This document shows positions 1-8,696 of a stretch of 40,908 nucleotides of DNA, piece after piece (position 1 is the first letter of the stretch; each line of letters begins with the position of its first letter). This DNA comes from Pseudomonadota bacterium. Its GTDB lineage: Bacteria; Pseudomonadota; Alphaproteobacteria; Reyranellales; Reyranellaceae. The notes beneath the pieces are model-generated. The model was not told where the DNA came from. It ran no database searches and was given only the letters and a program-made list of their open reading frames with translations. The translations under genes were made by a program, and so were the position numbers. Location: positions 1 through 40,908 of the forward strand of contig JAFEBU010000046.1 of assembly GCA_018242505.1 (NCBI GenBank). Reading direction: 5' to 3'.

Positions 1-118
1 CGGCCGGCCTTGTGAGACCCGATACAGCACCACCGATCCCCGGACCGGCGAGTGCGGACAGATCCTTGAAACCCTCAAGGGACAACCGCCAAGCGATCGC
101 AAATTACAGAGCCACTAC

Positions 119-910
119 CTAGTTGAGGTTCGGCATCTCCGGCAGGGGGACGATGCGGATGCCGGCGGCTTCGAGGCCTTCGCGCACCGCCTTGGAGACC
201 GGGATCGCGGTCGGGCCGTCGCCGTGCACGCAGATCGAATCGACCCGGCAGGGGATGCGCTTGCCCGAGGTCGAGTAGATCGCCTGCTCGTCGACCATGC
301 GGCGCACATGCGCCACCGCCTGCGCCGGGTCCTTGATCATGGAGTTCGGCTCCTTGCGCGGCGTCAGGCTCCCGGCGTCGGTATAGGTGCGGTCGGCGAA
401 CACCTCCTCCGCCGCGCGCAGGCCGAACTTGCGGGCGGCCTTGCCCTGCTCGGTGTTGGCCTGGCAGAGGAAGATCAGGTCGCGGTCGACCGCCTTGGTG
501 GCGCGCGCGATCGCCTCGGACATCTCCTGGCTCTCGGCTGACATGTTGGCCATCATGCCGTGCGGCTTCATGTGCGTGACCTTGGCGCCGTGCAGCGCCG
601 CGATCGCCTGCAGCGCACCGATCTGGTAGGCGATGTTGGCCTCGAGTTCCTTGAGCGTGAGGTTGATCACGCGCCGGCCGAAGCCCTGCAGGTCGGCGAA
701 GCCCGGATGGGCGCCGATCGAGACGCCGTTCTGGGTGCAGAGCTTCACCGTGTCCATCATCACCACCGGGTCGCTGGCATGGAAGCCGCAGGCGACGTTG
801 GCCGATTTCACGATCTTCAGCACTTCGGCGTCGTTGCCCATCACCCAGGGGCCGAAGCTCTCCCCGAGATCCGAGTTGATGTTGACCTGTCCGATGTTGG
901 TGGCTGCCAT
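119..910 (-). CDS. pxpA: 5-oxoprolinase subunit A (LamB/YcsF family)
   Basis: The protein is 263 aa, the usual length for the LamB/YcsF family. Known members form, with PxpB and PxpC, the ATP-dependent cytoplasmic 5-oxoprolinase that opens 5-oxoproline to glutamate. The family signature NSDLGESFG lies near residues 12-20, followed by ANVACGFHASDP and, later, HMKPHGMM. The ATG at 910 is preceded by GAGGGAG at a normal distance, which supports the start. It is transcribed away from pxpB, with only 38 bp between the two start codons, so any promoter for one gene must overlap the other's 5' end. Its pairing with pxpB and pxpC next door makes the assignment firm. Confidence 0.95.
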   Translation of the reverse strand: MAATNIGQVNINSDLGESFGPWVMGNDAEVLKIVKSANVACGFHASDPVVMMDTVKLCTQNGVSIGAHPGFADLQGFGRRVINLTLKELEANIAYQIGALQAIAALHGAKVTHMKPHGMMANMSAESQEMSEAIARATKAVDRDLIFLCQANTEQGKAARKFGLRAAEEVFADRTYTDAGSLTPRKEPNSMIKDPAQAVAHVRRMVDEQAIYSTSGKRIPCRVDSICVHGDGPTAIPVSKAVREGLEAAGIRIVPLPEMPNLN

Positions 911-948
911 GCGAGACTCCCTCGATCCGAGCCGCTATCCTAGCAGAC

Positions 949-1683
949 GTGAGCGTACGGTACCTCTCCTGCGGCGACACGGCCTTCACGGTCGAATTCG
1001 GCAACCGGATCTCGCCCCAGATCAATGGCCAGGTGATGGCCCTGCATGGCGCGATCGGCGCCGCCCGGGCCGCGGGCGAGCTCAAGGGCATGATCGAGAC
1101 CGTGCCGACCATGCGTTCGCTGATGGTCACCTATGATCCGATGGCGACGTCGCGGACCGCCCTGCAGCCCGAGATCGACGCCCTGATCGCGCGCGGCCTG
1201 CCGACCGAGGCGAAGACCCGCCGCGTCACCATCCCCTGCTGCTACGACGATCCGGACTTCGCGCCCGACCTCGCCGAGGTCGCCGAGCGCACCAAGCGCA
1301 CGCCCGAGCAGGTGATCGAAGGGCACCTGAAATCCGCCTTCACGGTCTATGTGCTGGGCTTCATGCCCGGCCTCGCCTATATCGCGGGCCTCGAGCCGGC
1401 GCTCTACCTGCCGCGGCGCAGCCAGCCGCGCGTGCGCGTGCCGCGCTCCTCGGTCGCGATCGCCATGGACATGACCACGATCTATCCCTTCGAGAGTCCC
1501 GGCGGCTGGCACCTGATCGGCCGCACGCCACTCCGGCTGTTCGACCAGCGCCGCGAGCAGCCGGTGTTCCTGGCGCCGGGTGACCATCTCACCTTCGAGC
1601 GCATCGACCGCAAGACCTTCGACCGCATCGCCGCCGAGGCCGAAGCCGGCACGCTCGACTGGTCGACACTGGTGACGGAATGA
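949..1683 (+). CDS. pxpB: 5-oxoprolinase subunit B (KipI family)
   Basis: This 244-aa protein is a full-length KipI/PxpB-type subunit that works with PxpC as part of the 5-oxoprolinase complex. Typical stretches are GFMPGLAYI at mid-protein and the block around VRVPRSSVAIA followed by YPFESPGGWHLIGRTPL, which are conserved in this family. The start is a GTG at 949. It is the furthest upstream start in frame and no good Shine-Dalgarno is visible, so the exact start is uncertain. pxpC follows after 181 bp that hold a palindromic repeat, which is unusual because pxpB and pxpC are normally adjacent or overlapping. Confidence 0.93.
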   Translation: MSVRYLSCGDTAFTVEFGNRISPQINGQVMALHGAIGAARAAGELKGMIETVPTMRSLMVTYDPMATSRTALQPEIDALIARGLPTEAKTRRVTIPCCYDDPDFAPDLAEVAERTKRTPEQVIEGHLKSAFTVYVLGFMPGLAYIAGLEPALYLPRRSQPRVRVPRSSVAIAMDMTTIYPFESPGGWHLIGRTPLRLFDQRREQPVFLAPGDHLTFERIDRKTFDRIAAEAEAGTLDWSTLVTE

Positions 1684-1699
1684 GCGCACAGCGTCTTCG

Positions 1700-1860
1700 C
1701 CTTCCCATTCCCATGGGGAGGTGCCGGCGTCTCGCCGCTTCGCCGCCTCCGGCCGCGAAAGCGGCTGAGTCGACGGAAAGGTCGGGAACCCCGACATCCT
1801 TGTTGCGTTTCACGCCCTCTCCGTCCGCTGCGCGGACACCTCCCCATCGGAACGGGGAGG
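1700..1860. repeat. palindromic intergenic element between pxpB and pxpC
   Basis: An exact 11-bp inverted pair, ATGGGGAGGTG (1713-1723) and CACCTCCCCAT (1837-1847), encloses about 110 bp. Each end also folds by itself: CCTCCCC at 1839-1845 pairs with GGGGAGG at 1854-1860, and CTTCCC at 1701-1706 pairs with GGGGAG at 1715-1720 with one mismatch. The structure is that of the short non-coding palindromic elements scattered in many alphaproteobacterial genomes. It fills the gap between two subunit genes of one enzyme, so it probably inserted into an existing operon. A 62-codon frame runs through it but resembles no protein. Confidence 0.75.
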
Positions 1861-1864
1861 ACGC

Positions 1865-2923
1865 ATGACCGCCGCGCTGAAGGTGATCCGGCCGGGACTG
1901 TTCGACACGCTGCAGGACAAAGGCCGCACCGGCTACATGGCGCTCGGCATGCCGACGGCGGGTGCGATGGACCGCATCGGGCTCACGCTCGCCAATGCGC
2001 TTGCCGGCAATCCGCCGGGCACGGCCGGGATCGAGATCGGCGTCATGGGGCCCGATCTCCTGGTCGAGGCCGACTCGGTGCGCGTGGCGCTCGCGGGCCC
2101 GCTCTCGCCGACGCTGATCGAGAGCCCCGACGCGCCGCCCAAGCCGATCGACTCGGACCGCTCGCATCTCCTGAAGCGCGGCCAGGTGCTGCGCGTGGGC
2201 ATGGTCGAGGGATCGAGCACGGCCTATCTCGCCGTCGCGGGTGGCTTCGCGCTGCCCGTCTTCATGGGCAGCCTCTCGACCTATGCACGCGCCGGCATCG
2301 GCGGCTTCGAAGGCCGCAAGCTGCAGGCCGGCGACAGCCTGCCGCTGAAGCTCGACCACGCGCCGGCGGGCGGAGAGCGCAAGCTCGCCGCACCGTTCGA
2401 CTACGGCAGCGGGCCGATCCGCATCGTCTGGGGGCCGCAGGACGAGTCTTTCAGCGAAAAGGGCCGCGCGACCTTCATCGGGTCCGACTACCGCGTCTCC
2501 AAGGAAGCCGACCGCATGGGCATCCGCTTCGAGGGGCCGACGATCGAGCATGCCGTCGCCGTGGAAAAGGGCGGCGCCGACATCATCTCCGACGGCATCG
2601 GCCCCGGCGCGATCCAGGTACCGGGCGCGGGGCTGCCCATCGTGCTGCTCTCCGACCGGCAGACCGTGGGCGGATATCCGAAGATCGCGACGGTCGCGTC
2701 GGTCGACCTGCCGCGGCTCGGCCGTCTATTGCCCGGCCAGACCGTGCGCTTCGCCGCCGTCACCGTCGAGGAAGCGGAGAAACTGCGCCGCGAGCAGGAA
2801 GCGCGCCTCGCCCGCGCGGCCGCCGACCTGCAGCCGGCCCGCCCTGCCGGCGGCATCGATCTCGCCCGCCTCTACGAGGAGAACCTGATCGACGGCGTGG
2901 TCTACGAGCGCGCGCCGGTGTGA
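1865..2923 (+). CDS. pxpC: 5-oxoprolinase subunit C (biotin-dependent carboxyltransferase-like family)
   Basis: The protein is 352 aa and belongs to the PxpC/KipA family, the partner of PxpB in 5-oxoproline hydrolysis. It opens with the family's N-terminal signature VIRPGLFDTLQDKGRTGY. The central block YLAVAGGFALPVFMGSLSTY, followed by RAGIGGFEGRKLQAGD, is highly conserved in the family. The ATG at 1865 is preceded by GGGGAGGA, which is contributed by the right end of the repeat element and acts as a good Shine-Dalgarno. The C-terminal ~35 residues are rich in Arg, Ala and Glu, as in other alphaproteobacterial members. The gene is downstream of and co-oriented with pxpB. Confidence 0.93.
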   Translation: MTAALKVIRPGLFDTLQDKGRTGYMALGMPTAGAMDRIGLTLANALAGNPPGTAGIEIGVMGPDLLVEADSVRVALAGPLSPTLIESPDAPPKPIDSDRSHLLKRGQVLRVGMVEGSSTAYLAVAGGFALPVFMGSLSTYARAGIGGFEGRKLQAGDSLPLKLDHAPAGGERKLAAPFDYGSGPIRIVWGPQDESFSEKGRATFIGSDYRVSKEADRMGIRFEGPTIEHAVAVEKGGADIISDGIGPGAIQVPGAGLPIVLLSDRQTVGGYPKIATVASVDLPRLGRLLPGQTVRFAAVTVEEAEKLRREQEARLARAAADLQPARPAGGIDLARLYEENLIDGVVYERAPV

Positions 2924-2928
2924 CTCAT

Positions 2929-3000
2929 GGTCATGCGGACTGCGAGCCTCGGGCTCGCATCATGACATGAGCGAGCCGGAGGCTCGCGGTCCAGAAGAGT
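2929..3000 (+). repeat. REP-like palindromic repeat, copy 1
   Basis: This copy has two perfect hairpins: TGCGAGCC-TCG-GGCTCGCA (8-bp stem) and GCGAGCC-GGA-GGCTCGC (7-bp stem). It ends in GGTCCAGAAGAG. The same arrangement recurs at 3894-3961, and its right half recurs at 40853-40887. It lies between pxpC and the convergent pirin gene, where it could also help terminate transcription. Confidence 0.75.
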
Positions 3001-3846
3001 TCAAAACGGCACGCCGTCGAGCCTGCCCATCTTGCCGGAGCTGTAGTCGCGCCTGGCTTGCGCGAGGTGCTCGGGGCTGTCCATCACGAACGGGCCGGAA
3101 AACAGGATCGGCGTCTCGGCCGGCCGGCCGCCGATCAGAGCCACGGTGGTCGCGACGCCATCGGCCGCGAGGCCGACGGACGGTCCCGCGCCCAGCACGG
3201 CAAGCGTGCCCGGCCCGAGCGGAACTCCGCCAGGTCCCTTGCCGGGCGTCTTGAGGTTGCCTTCGAGGACATAGAGGCCGAGTTCGGCCACGGGATCGAC
3301 CGCAAGCCGGGTCGTCGCCCCCGGATCGAGCCGCACGACGGCGAAGGTCGTCGGCGTCGTCATCGTCATCGGGCCGTCCGCTTCGGCGACACGGCCGGCG
3401 ATCACGCGAACGTCGACGCCCGGCGCCCGGATCGCCGGAATATCGGCGGCGCGATAGGACTTGTAGGCCGGCTCGGCGAATTTCTGCGCCACCGGCAGGC
3501 TGGTCCAGAGCTGCAGGCCGTGGCGGCCGCCGTCCGGCTGCTCGGCATGGAGGATGCCGCGGCCGGCGCGGATCCATTGCGCATCGCCCGGCCCCAGCCG
3601 GTCGCGGAACCCCATGCTGTCGCGATGCTCCACCCCGCCTTCGAGGAGATAGCTCAGCACCTCGATGCCGGCGTGCGGGTGCGGCTTGTCGCCGATGCCG
3701 CGCCGGCTCCTGTGGCGATAGTGGTCGACGAACACGAACGGTCCGACGGCCATGCGGCCGGGCGCCGGCAGGGCGCGCCAGAGCAGCATGTCACCGTCAT
3801 CTATGATGCGCTGCCCGGCGAGGACGGCTTCGACTTCACGATCCAT
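3001..3846 (-). CDS. pirin family protein
   Basis: This is a 281-aa bicupin of the pirin family. Family members bind a metal; some are transcriptional co-factors and some have quercetin dioxygenase activity. The substrate here is unknown. The metal ligands of characterised pirins are kept in the N-terminal cupin: His56 and His58 in HPHAG, then His100 and Glu102 in GRGILHAE. Length and C-terminal domain are typical. The start is the ATG at 3846, with no strong Shine-Dalgarno upstream. The gene stands alone and is convergent with pxpC. A copy of the same REP-like repeat lies on each side of it, in the same orientation. Confidence 0.92.
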   Translation of the reverse strand: MDREVEAVLAGQRIIDDGDMLLWRALPAPGRMAVGPFVFVDHYRHRSRRGIGDKPHPHAGIEVLSYLLEGGVEHRDSMGFRDRLGPGDAQWIRAGRGILHAEQPDGGRHGLQLWTSLPVAQKFAEPAYKSYRAADIPAIRAPGVDVRVIAGRVAEADGPMTMTTPTTFAVVRLDPGATTRLAVDPVAELGLYVLEGNLKTPGKGPGGVPLGPGTLAVLGAGPSVGLAADGVATTVALIGGRPAETPILFSGPFVMDSPEHLAQARRDYSSGKMGRLDGVPF

Positions 3847-3893
3847 ACCGCAACGTTACGTCATCGAAGCGCACCGCTGAAGCGCGGAGATGG

Positions 3894-3961
3894 GGGTCAT
3901 GCGGACCACGAGCCTCCGGTTCAGGCCATGATCCGAGCCAGAGGCTCGCGGTCGCGAAGAG
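3894..3961 (+). repeat. REP-like palindromic repeat, copy 2
   Basis: This copy matches the one at 2929-3000 over its whole length with scattered changes: GTCATGCGGAC, then CGAGCCTC-G, a CATGA core, CGAGCC-GAGGCTCGCGGTC, and GAAGAG. The left hairpin is weaker here. It sits upstream of the pirin gene, so the two copies bracket that gene as direct repeats. Confidence 0.7.
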
Positions 3962-4182
3962 CTACCGGAAAATGGCGCCGGTTGCCGGGAGCGCCACTCC
4001 CGTGACGCTCATGACGATCGCCGCAGCAAGACGAGCGCGACGGGAGTCGCACGCTCCCAGCGATTGCGGTCCGGAGGGCCTGTTTCGTCCATCGGGCGAG
4101 CCCTCCCCGACCGGCGCATTCGGTGTGGCTCGTTCGGTCGGCCGTTGCTACGACACGGGAAGGCGAAACGAGGACAATCGCA
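3962..4182. other. 221-bp intergenic stretch, pirin to acyl-CoA carboxylase
   Basis: No gene is supported here. It must hold the promoter of the carboxylase gene, but no convincing -35/-10 pair was found. The only clear element is the Shine-Dalgarno GAGGA at 4170-4174, eight bases before the ATG at 4183. Confidence 0.5.
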
Positions 4183-5733
4183 ATGAGCTGGCAACCGGAA
4201 ATGGACGAGCTGCGCCGCCGCCAGGAGATGACGGCGCGCATGGGCGGGGCGGACAAGGTGAAGCGCCAGCACGATGGCGGCCGGCTCACCGTGCGCGAGC
4301 GCATCGACCGGCTGGTCGACAAGGGCTCGTTCCGCGAGATCGGCAGCATCGCCGGCAAGGCCGAGTATGACGGCAAGAACGACCTGGTGGAGCTCACGCC
4401 CTCCAACGCCGTGATGGGTCGGGCGAAGATCGATGGCCGGCCGGTCGCCGTGACCGGCGACGACTTCACCGTGCGCGGCGGCTCGGCCGACGCCACCATC
4501 AAGGAGAAGGCGATCTTCATCGAGCGCTATGCCAATCAGTACCGCGTGCCGATCGTCCGTCTGATCGAAGGCTCGGGCGGCGGCGGCTCGGTCAAGACGA
4601 TCGAGACCACCGGCCGCGCCAACGTGCCGGGCGTCAGCGGCTGGGAATGGACGGTGCGCAACATGGGCACCGTGCCGACGGTCGGGTTGGGGCTGGGCTC
4701 GGTCGCGGGGCTGGGCGCGGCACGGCTGGCCGCCACCCACTACTCGGTGATGGTGAAGGAGACCTCGGCGATGTTCGTCGCCGGCCCGCCTGTCGTGAAC
4801 CGGCTGGGGCCGCAGCAGTTCGGCAAGCAGGATCTTGGCGGCTGGGAGATCCAGTTGCGCGCCGGCGCGATCGACGAGGCGGCCGACAGCGAGGACGAGG
4901 CCTTCGCGCTCGCCCGCCGCTTCCTCTCCTACCTCCCCTCCTCGGTCTATGACACACCGCCGCGCGGGCCCCGGACCGACGATCCCGACCGCCGCGAGGA
5001 GTCGCTGTTCGAGGCGATCCCGCGCGACATCCGCAAGGTCTATCGCGTGAGGTCGATCGTCGAGAAGATCGTCGACAAGGGCTCGTTCTTCGAGATGGGC
5101 AAGCTCTACGGCCGCCCGGTCGCGACCGGGCTCGCCCGCATCGACGGCTGGCCGGTGGCGGTGATGGCGAGCGATCCGATGTTCTACGGCGGTGGCTGGA
5201 CGGCCGATGCCTGCCAGAAGGTGGCGCGCTTCGTCGACCTCGCCGAGACGTTCCATCTGCCGGTGGTCTATTTCTGCGATTGCCCCGGCTTCCTGATCGG
5301 CCTCGAGGCCGAGAAGAGCGGCGTCATCCGCCAGGGCGTGCGCACCATGTCGGCGATGTTCCAGACCACGGTGCCGTGGTGCACCTTCATCATCCGCAAC
5401 GCCTTCGGCGTCGCCGGCGCCGCGCACCAGAACGGCGCGCGGCTCAACTGGCGCTATGCCTGGCCGTCGGGCCGCTGGGGCTCGCTGCCGCTCGAGGGCG
5501 GCATCGAGGCGGCCTACCGCGCCGACATCGACGCCGCTTCGGATCCCAAGGCCAAGATGGCCGAGATCGAGGAGCGGCTGAACAAGCTGCGCTCGCCCTT
5601 CCGGAGTGCGGAGACGTTCTGGATCGAGGAGATCATCGATCCGCGCGACACCCGCAAGATCCTCTGCGAGTTCGTCGAAACAGCCGCCCCCGTGCGCGGC
5701 ACCGGCCCGACCACGCACTGCATGCGGCCCTAG
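4183..5733 (+). CDS. acyl-CoA carboxylase beta subunit (carboxyltransferase)
   Basis: The protein is 516 aa and consists of the two-part carboxyltransferase fold of propionyl-, methylcrotonyl- and geranyl-CoA carboxylase beta subunits. This subunit transfers a carboxyl group from carboxybiotin to an acyl-CoA. Conserved stretches include LTVRERIDRLVDKGSFREIG near the N terminus, the glycine-rich IEGSGGGGS and, in the C-terminal half, CDCPGFLIGLEAEKSGVIR. The ATG at 4183 is chosen because of the GAGGA Shine-Dalgarno eight bases upstream; longer in-frame starts lack one. No biotin carboxylase or biotin carrier gene is adjacent, so the partner and the acyl-CoA substrate cannot be told from the context. 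Confidence 0.9.
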   Translation: MSWQPEMDELRRRQEMTARMGGADKVKRQHDGGRLTVRERIDRLVDKGSFREIGSIAGKAEYDGKNDLVELTPSNAVMGRAKIDGRPVAVTGDDFTVRGGSADATIKEKAIFIERYANQYRVPIVRLIEGSGGGGSVKTIETTGRANVPGVSGWEWTVRNMGTVPTVGLGLGSVAGLGAARLAATHYSVMVKETSAMFVAGPPVVNRLGPQQFGKQDLGGWEIQLRAGAIDEAADSEDEAFALARRFLSYLPSSVYDTPPRGPRTDDPDRREESLFEAIPRDIRKVYRVRSIVEKIVDKGSFFEMGKLYGRPVATGLARIDGWPVAVMASDPMFYGGGWTADACQKVARFVDLAETFHLPVVYFCDCPGFLIGLEAEKSGVIRQGVRTMSAMFQTTVPWCTFIIRNAFGVAGAAHQNGARLNWRYAWPSGRWGSLPLEGGIEAAYRADIDAASDPKAKMAEIEERLNKLRSPFRSAETFWIEEIIDPRDTRKILCEFVETAAPVRGTGPTTHCMRP

Positions 5734-5949
5734 GCGCCTTCATCGGCGCCAGCGGCCCCGGGGCGCCTTCATCGCCGCCAGCGGGCATAGGCGCCGGCGG
5801 GCGGCAGCACCTTCCGAAACGTGGAAGCCCGCGCATCTGGCAGACCTGCACCTGGCAGAAAAGCCCGCACCTGGCAGAAAAGACAGGGGCGCCGCGCTCC
5901 GATGACTCACATCGACAGCTCGCACCCGCCGTTCTCGCGGCGAGAGCAT
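5733..5949. repeat. intergenic region with two families of short direct repeats
   Basis: Two 23-bp units starting GGCGCCTTCATC lie at 5733-5755 and 5762-5784 and differ at one base; the first begins in the carboxylase stop codon. Further on, GCAYCTGGCAGA occurs three times (5833, 5848 and 5867), the last two extended to GCACCTGGCAGAAAAG and 19 bp apart. No gene is supported in these 217 bp, which separate convergent genes. Confidence 0.65.
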
Positions 5950-7311
5950 TCATCGCCACGCGAATCCGTCGAGCTTCGGGATCGTCCCGCATAAGGGATC
6001 GAACGGCAGGATGGTGCGGTAGTCGTTGTCGATCAGGACGAGGCCCTGGCCGGGCGCGTCGCTGAGGAGCACGCTCAGCGCCGGATAGGTCCAGTCCTGC
6101 GCGAACAGGCGATAGGGCCATTCGGCCATCGGCAGGTCGTTGGCGCGCACGACGCCCGCATGGCCCACGACCAGCCCGCGGAAATCGTCGAGATAGCCGA
6201 CCCACAGCCGGTCGAGCACCAGGTCGGGCACGGCGGCCGCCAGCATCACCACCGTCAGCGCACCGAGCAGACGCCGCGCGATGTCGGGCCGCGCCAGCAG
6301 CGTCAAAAGTTCCGGCCGCTTCTTGTGCCAGCCGGCATAAAGCCACATCGCGACCAGGATCGCGGTCAGCAGCCAGCCTGCCGCCGTGCGCGCGACATAG
6401 TGGCTGGGCGGAAAGAGCATCGCCTGCGGATCAAACCGGCGCAGCAGCGGCGTCGCCGCGAGCAGCATCGCCACGAGCGACAGCAGCGCGACCGGTCCGC
6501 GGCCGCGCAGCCAGCCCGGCCGGACGAGCGAGGTCAGCACGAGGATCGCCAGGCCAACGATCGGCACCAGGAATTGCAGGTTCTGCCAGAAGTGGAACGC
6601 CGCGGCGCGCACTTCCCGGAAATAGACGTGATCCCAGTAGGTGACGATCGCCTGCAGCGCCACAACCGCCCCGCCGAGGAAGGCGAGAGCCGCGATCGGC
6701 ATCAGGAGCTTCGTGATATCGTCGATCACCCCTGCCCGTTCGCGCCGTGCCCACAGGATCGCGATGGCCAGCAAGGGGCCGAGGTAGATCATCACCTCAT
6801 ACGAGGCGATGGCGATGGCGCCGAGGACGCACAGGAGCACGCCGTCGCGGCGGCGTGACACGCCGGTCGCCACGACCGCCATCGTTGCGGTCGCCACGGC
6901 GTAGGCGACGTTGTATTCGCCGACGATGAAGAACGAGGTGGGCAGATAGACCGTCGCGATGACGGTCACGACGGCCGCCAGCAGAGCCGGGTCGGCCCGC
7001 ACGCGGTGGAGCGCCAGATGGTAGAGGCCGGCCGGCCAGGCAAACAGCGCGGCCGAGTAGACGATCGCCAGCACGTGCGTGTTGCGCAGGCCGAGGTCCA
7101 CGGCCAGCAGCACCGGCGCCTGGGTCAGCCAGGCGACATGCTCGCGCGGCGGATAGAAGTCATGGAAGGTGCGGGAGGCCAGCATGTTCGCGAGGAACGA
7201 GGCGCCGTCCCAGAACAGGCCGCGCGCGATCGCCGAGTTCAGCACCGCCAGCGCCCAGATCAGCGCCACCGCGAGACGGTAGGCGCTCATAGGGGCGCGT
7301 ACGCCTTCCAT
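5950..7311 (-). CDS. polytopic membrane protein, paralogue of the preceding gene
   Basis: This protein of about 453 aa has roughly ten hydrophobic segments. It is clearly homologous to the protein encoded immediately upstream (7347-8696). Shared landmarks are RGLFxDGxxFL after the first membrane segment, FYPPR, the SFFI-GEYN-AYA block, YEV-IYLGPLLA, FWQNLQF and SHYVART. The DG pair and FYPPR in the first loop, with many helices, recall GT-C glycosyltransferases, but this is only a shape resemblance and no function is assigned. The ATG at 7311 has a modest AGGG upstream. ATG 7290, or a TTG at 7350 overlapping the previous stop, are alternatives. Confidence 0.75.
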   Translation of the reverse strand: MEGVRAPMSAYRLAVALIWALAVLNSAIARGLFWDGASFLANMLASRTFHDFYPPREHVAWLTQAPVLLAVDLGLRNTHVLAIVYSAALFAWPAGLYHLALHRVRADPALLAAVVTVIATVYLPTSFFIVGEYNVAYAVATATMAVVATGVSRRRDGVLLCVLGAIAIASYEVMIYLGPLLAIAILWARRERAGVIDDITKLLMPIAALAFLGGAVVALQAIVTYWDHVYFREVRAAAFHFWQNLQFLVPIVGLAILVLTSLVRPGWLRGRGPVALLSLVAMLLAATPLLRRFDPQAMLFPPSHYVARTAAGWLLTAILVAMWLYAGWHKKRPELLTLLARPDIARRLLGALTVVMLAAAVPDLVLDRLWVGYLDDFRGLVVGHAGVVRANDLPMAEWPYRLFAQDWTYPALSVLLSDAPGQGLVLIDNDYRTILPFDPLCGTIPKLDGFAWR

Positions 7312-7346
7312 CGGCCCTGGATGAAGCCTCTCCACGTGGCCCGATC

Positions 7347-8696
7347 TCAATCGCGCCAGACGAAACGCCCGAGATCGGGCGGGTTGTCGAGCGGAAACGG
7401 CAACCAGTCGGAGAAGTCGCGCGGCGGCCGCACGATGCCGTCGCCGGGCCTGGACCGCAGGATCAGGCTCTGGCTCGGGAGCGCCCAGTTCTCGACCAGC
7501 AGCAGGTCCGGCCGATGCGCCAGCGGCGTCTCCTCATAGGCGACCAGACCGGTATGGGTGGTCACGACCTGGCGGAGCGATCCGATATAGGATTGCCATG
7601 TCAGCGACAGGAAGATGTCGGACGGCAGGATCGCGAGCAGGATCAGGCAGGCGAGCCCCAGGACCCGCCTCCGCGTCCCCTCGTCCCTCAGCACGCGGCG
7701 CAGGCGCCAGTTCTCGAACATGCGCGCGGCATGGCACCACAGGAAGACGACCATTGCCGCGATGACCAGCCCGCACACCGTGCGCGCCACGTAATGCGAC
7801 TTGGCCAGCGGCCGCACCACCGTGTCGGCAAGCGCCAGCAGGGGCGAGAGCGCAAGCAGCACGGCGAAGATCGCCGACCAGCGATAGGGCCGCAGTGTCG
7901 CCAGTTGCTCGGGCCGCACGAGCGCCCAGATCGCCACGATCAGCATGGCGACGAACGCGAAGTCGAATTGGAGGTTCTGCCAGAAGTCCAGCGCCATGTC
8001 GTAGGTCTCGGCGAGATGTGTCGCCGAGTAGGGATGGACCACCGAATCGATCGCCACCGCCATGCCGGCGATGAAGCAGGCGGCGGCGCCGAGATACAGA
8101 AGCATCGGCACGACCGGCCGGCGCTCCACCCGCCGGACCTGCCACAGCGTCATGGCGGCCAGCAACGGGCCGAGATAGATGAACACCTCGTAGGTGCGGA
8201 TCGAGAACGCGGCGGCGGCGAGCAGCACCAGACCGTCGCCGACGGTCAGCCGCTCGGCCGTGACCAGCCACACCGCGACCAGGATCGCCAGCGCATAGGC
8301 CGTATTGTACTCGCCGATGATGAAGAACGACGTCGTCATGAAGACGCCGCCGATCGCCGTGATCACGATCGCCAGCACCACCGCATCGTGGCGCGCCCGC
8401 ACCAGCGCCAGCGTGTAGAGGACAGTCGGCAGGGCGAACAGGCCGAGCGAGAACAGCCGGCCGAGCTGGTGCAGGTCGGTGATCCCGAGCTTGATCCCGG
8501 CCACCACCGGCACCTGCGCGGCGATCATGGCGTAGGCGCGCGGCGGGTAGAATTCGAAGAACTGCTCGTAGTGGACGATATTCACCAGGAACGCCGAACC
8601 GTCGATGAACAGTCCGCGGCAGATCCAGCTGTGCCACAGCGCCAAGGCCCAGATCAGGCCGATCGTTGCGCGATATGCGAGGATCCTGGAGGGCAT
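7347..8696 (-). CDS. polytopic membrane protein, first of a tandem pair
   Basis: The protein is 449 aa with about ten predicted membrane helices, and it is the paralogue of the next gene (5950-7311). Both start with a helix ending near RGLF-DG, then FYPPRAY. They share the SFFIIGEYNTAYALA stretch, YEVFIYLGPLLA, FWQNLQFDF and KSHYVARTVCG, and both have a hydrophilic C-terminal segment. The ATG at 8696 follows GGAAGG at a good distance. The pair looks like an old tandem duplication kept as one operon. The family is not recognised; a GT-C-like glycan or lipid transferase is possible but unproven. It faces away from a SAM methyltransferase gene. Confidence 0.8.
   Translation of the reverse strand: MPSRILAYRATIGLIWALALWHSWICRGLFIDGSAFLVNIVHYEQFFEFYPPRAYAMIAAQVPVVAGIKLGITDLHQLGRLFSLGLFALPTVLYTLALVRARHDAVVLAIVITAIGGVFMTTSFFIIGEYNTAYALAILVAVWLVTAERLTVGDGLVLLAAAAFSIRTYEVFIYLGPLLAAMTLWQVRRVERRPVVPMLLYLGAAACFIAGMAVAIDSVVHPYSATHLAETYDMALDFWQNLQFDFAFVAMLIVAIWALVRPEQLATLRPYRWSAIFAVLLALSPLLALADTVVRPLAKSHYVARTVCGLVIAAMVVFLWCHAARMFENWRLRRVLRDEGTRRRVLGLACLILLAILPSDIFLSLTWQSYIGSLRQVVTTHTGLVAYEETPLAHRPDLLLVENWALPSQSLILRSRPGDGIVRPPRDFSDWLPFPLDNPPDLGRFVWRD

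Noticed and set aside
1..118. Tail of an upstream plus-strand gene
   Set aside because: Two frames are open to the window edge, one ending in TAG at 118-120, but neither short tail resembles a known protein, so nothing is called.
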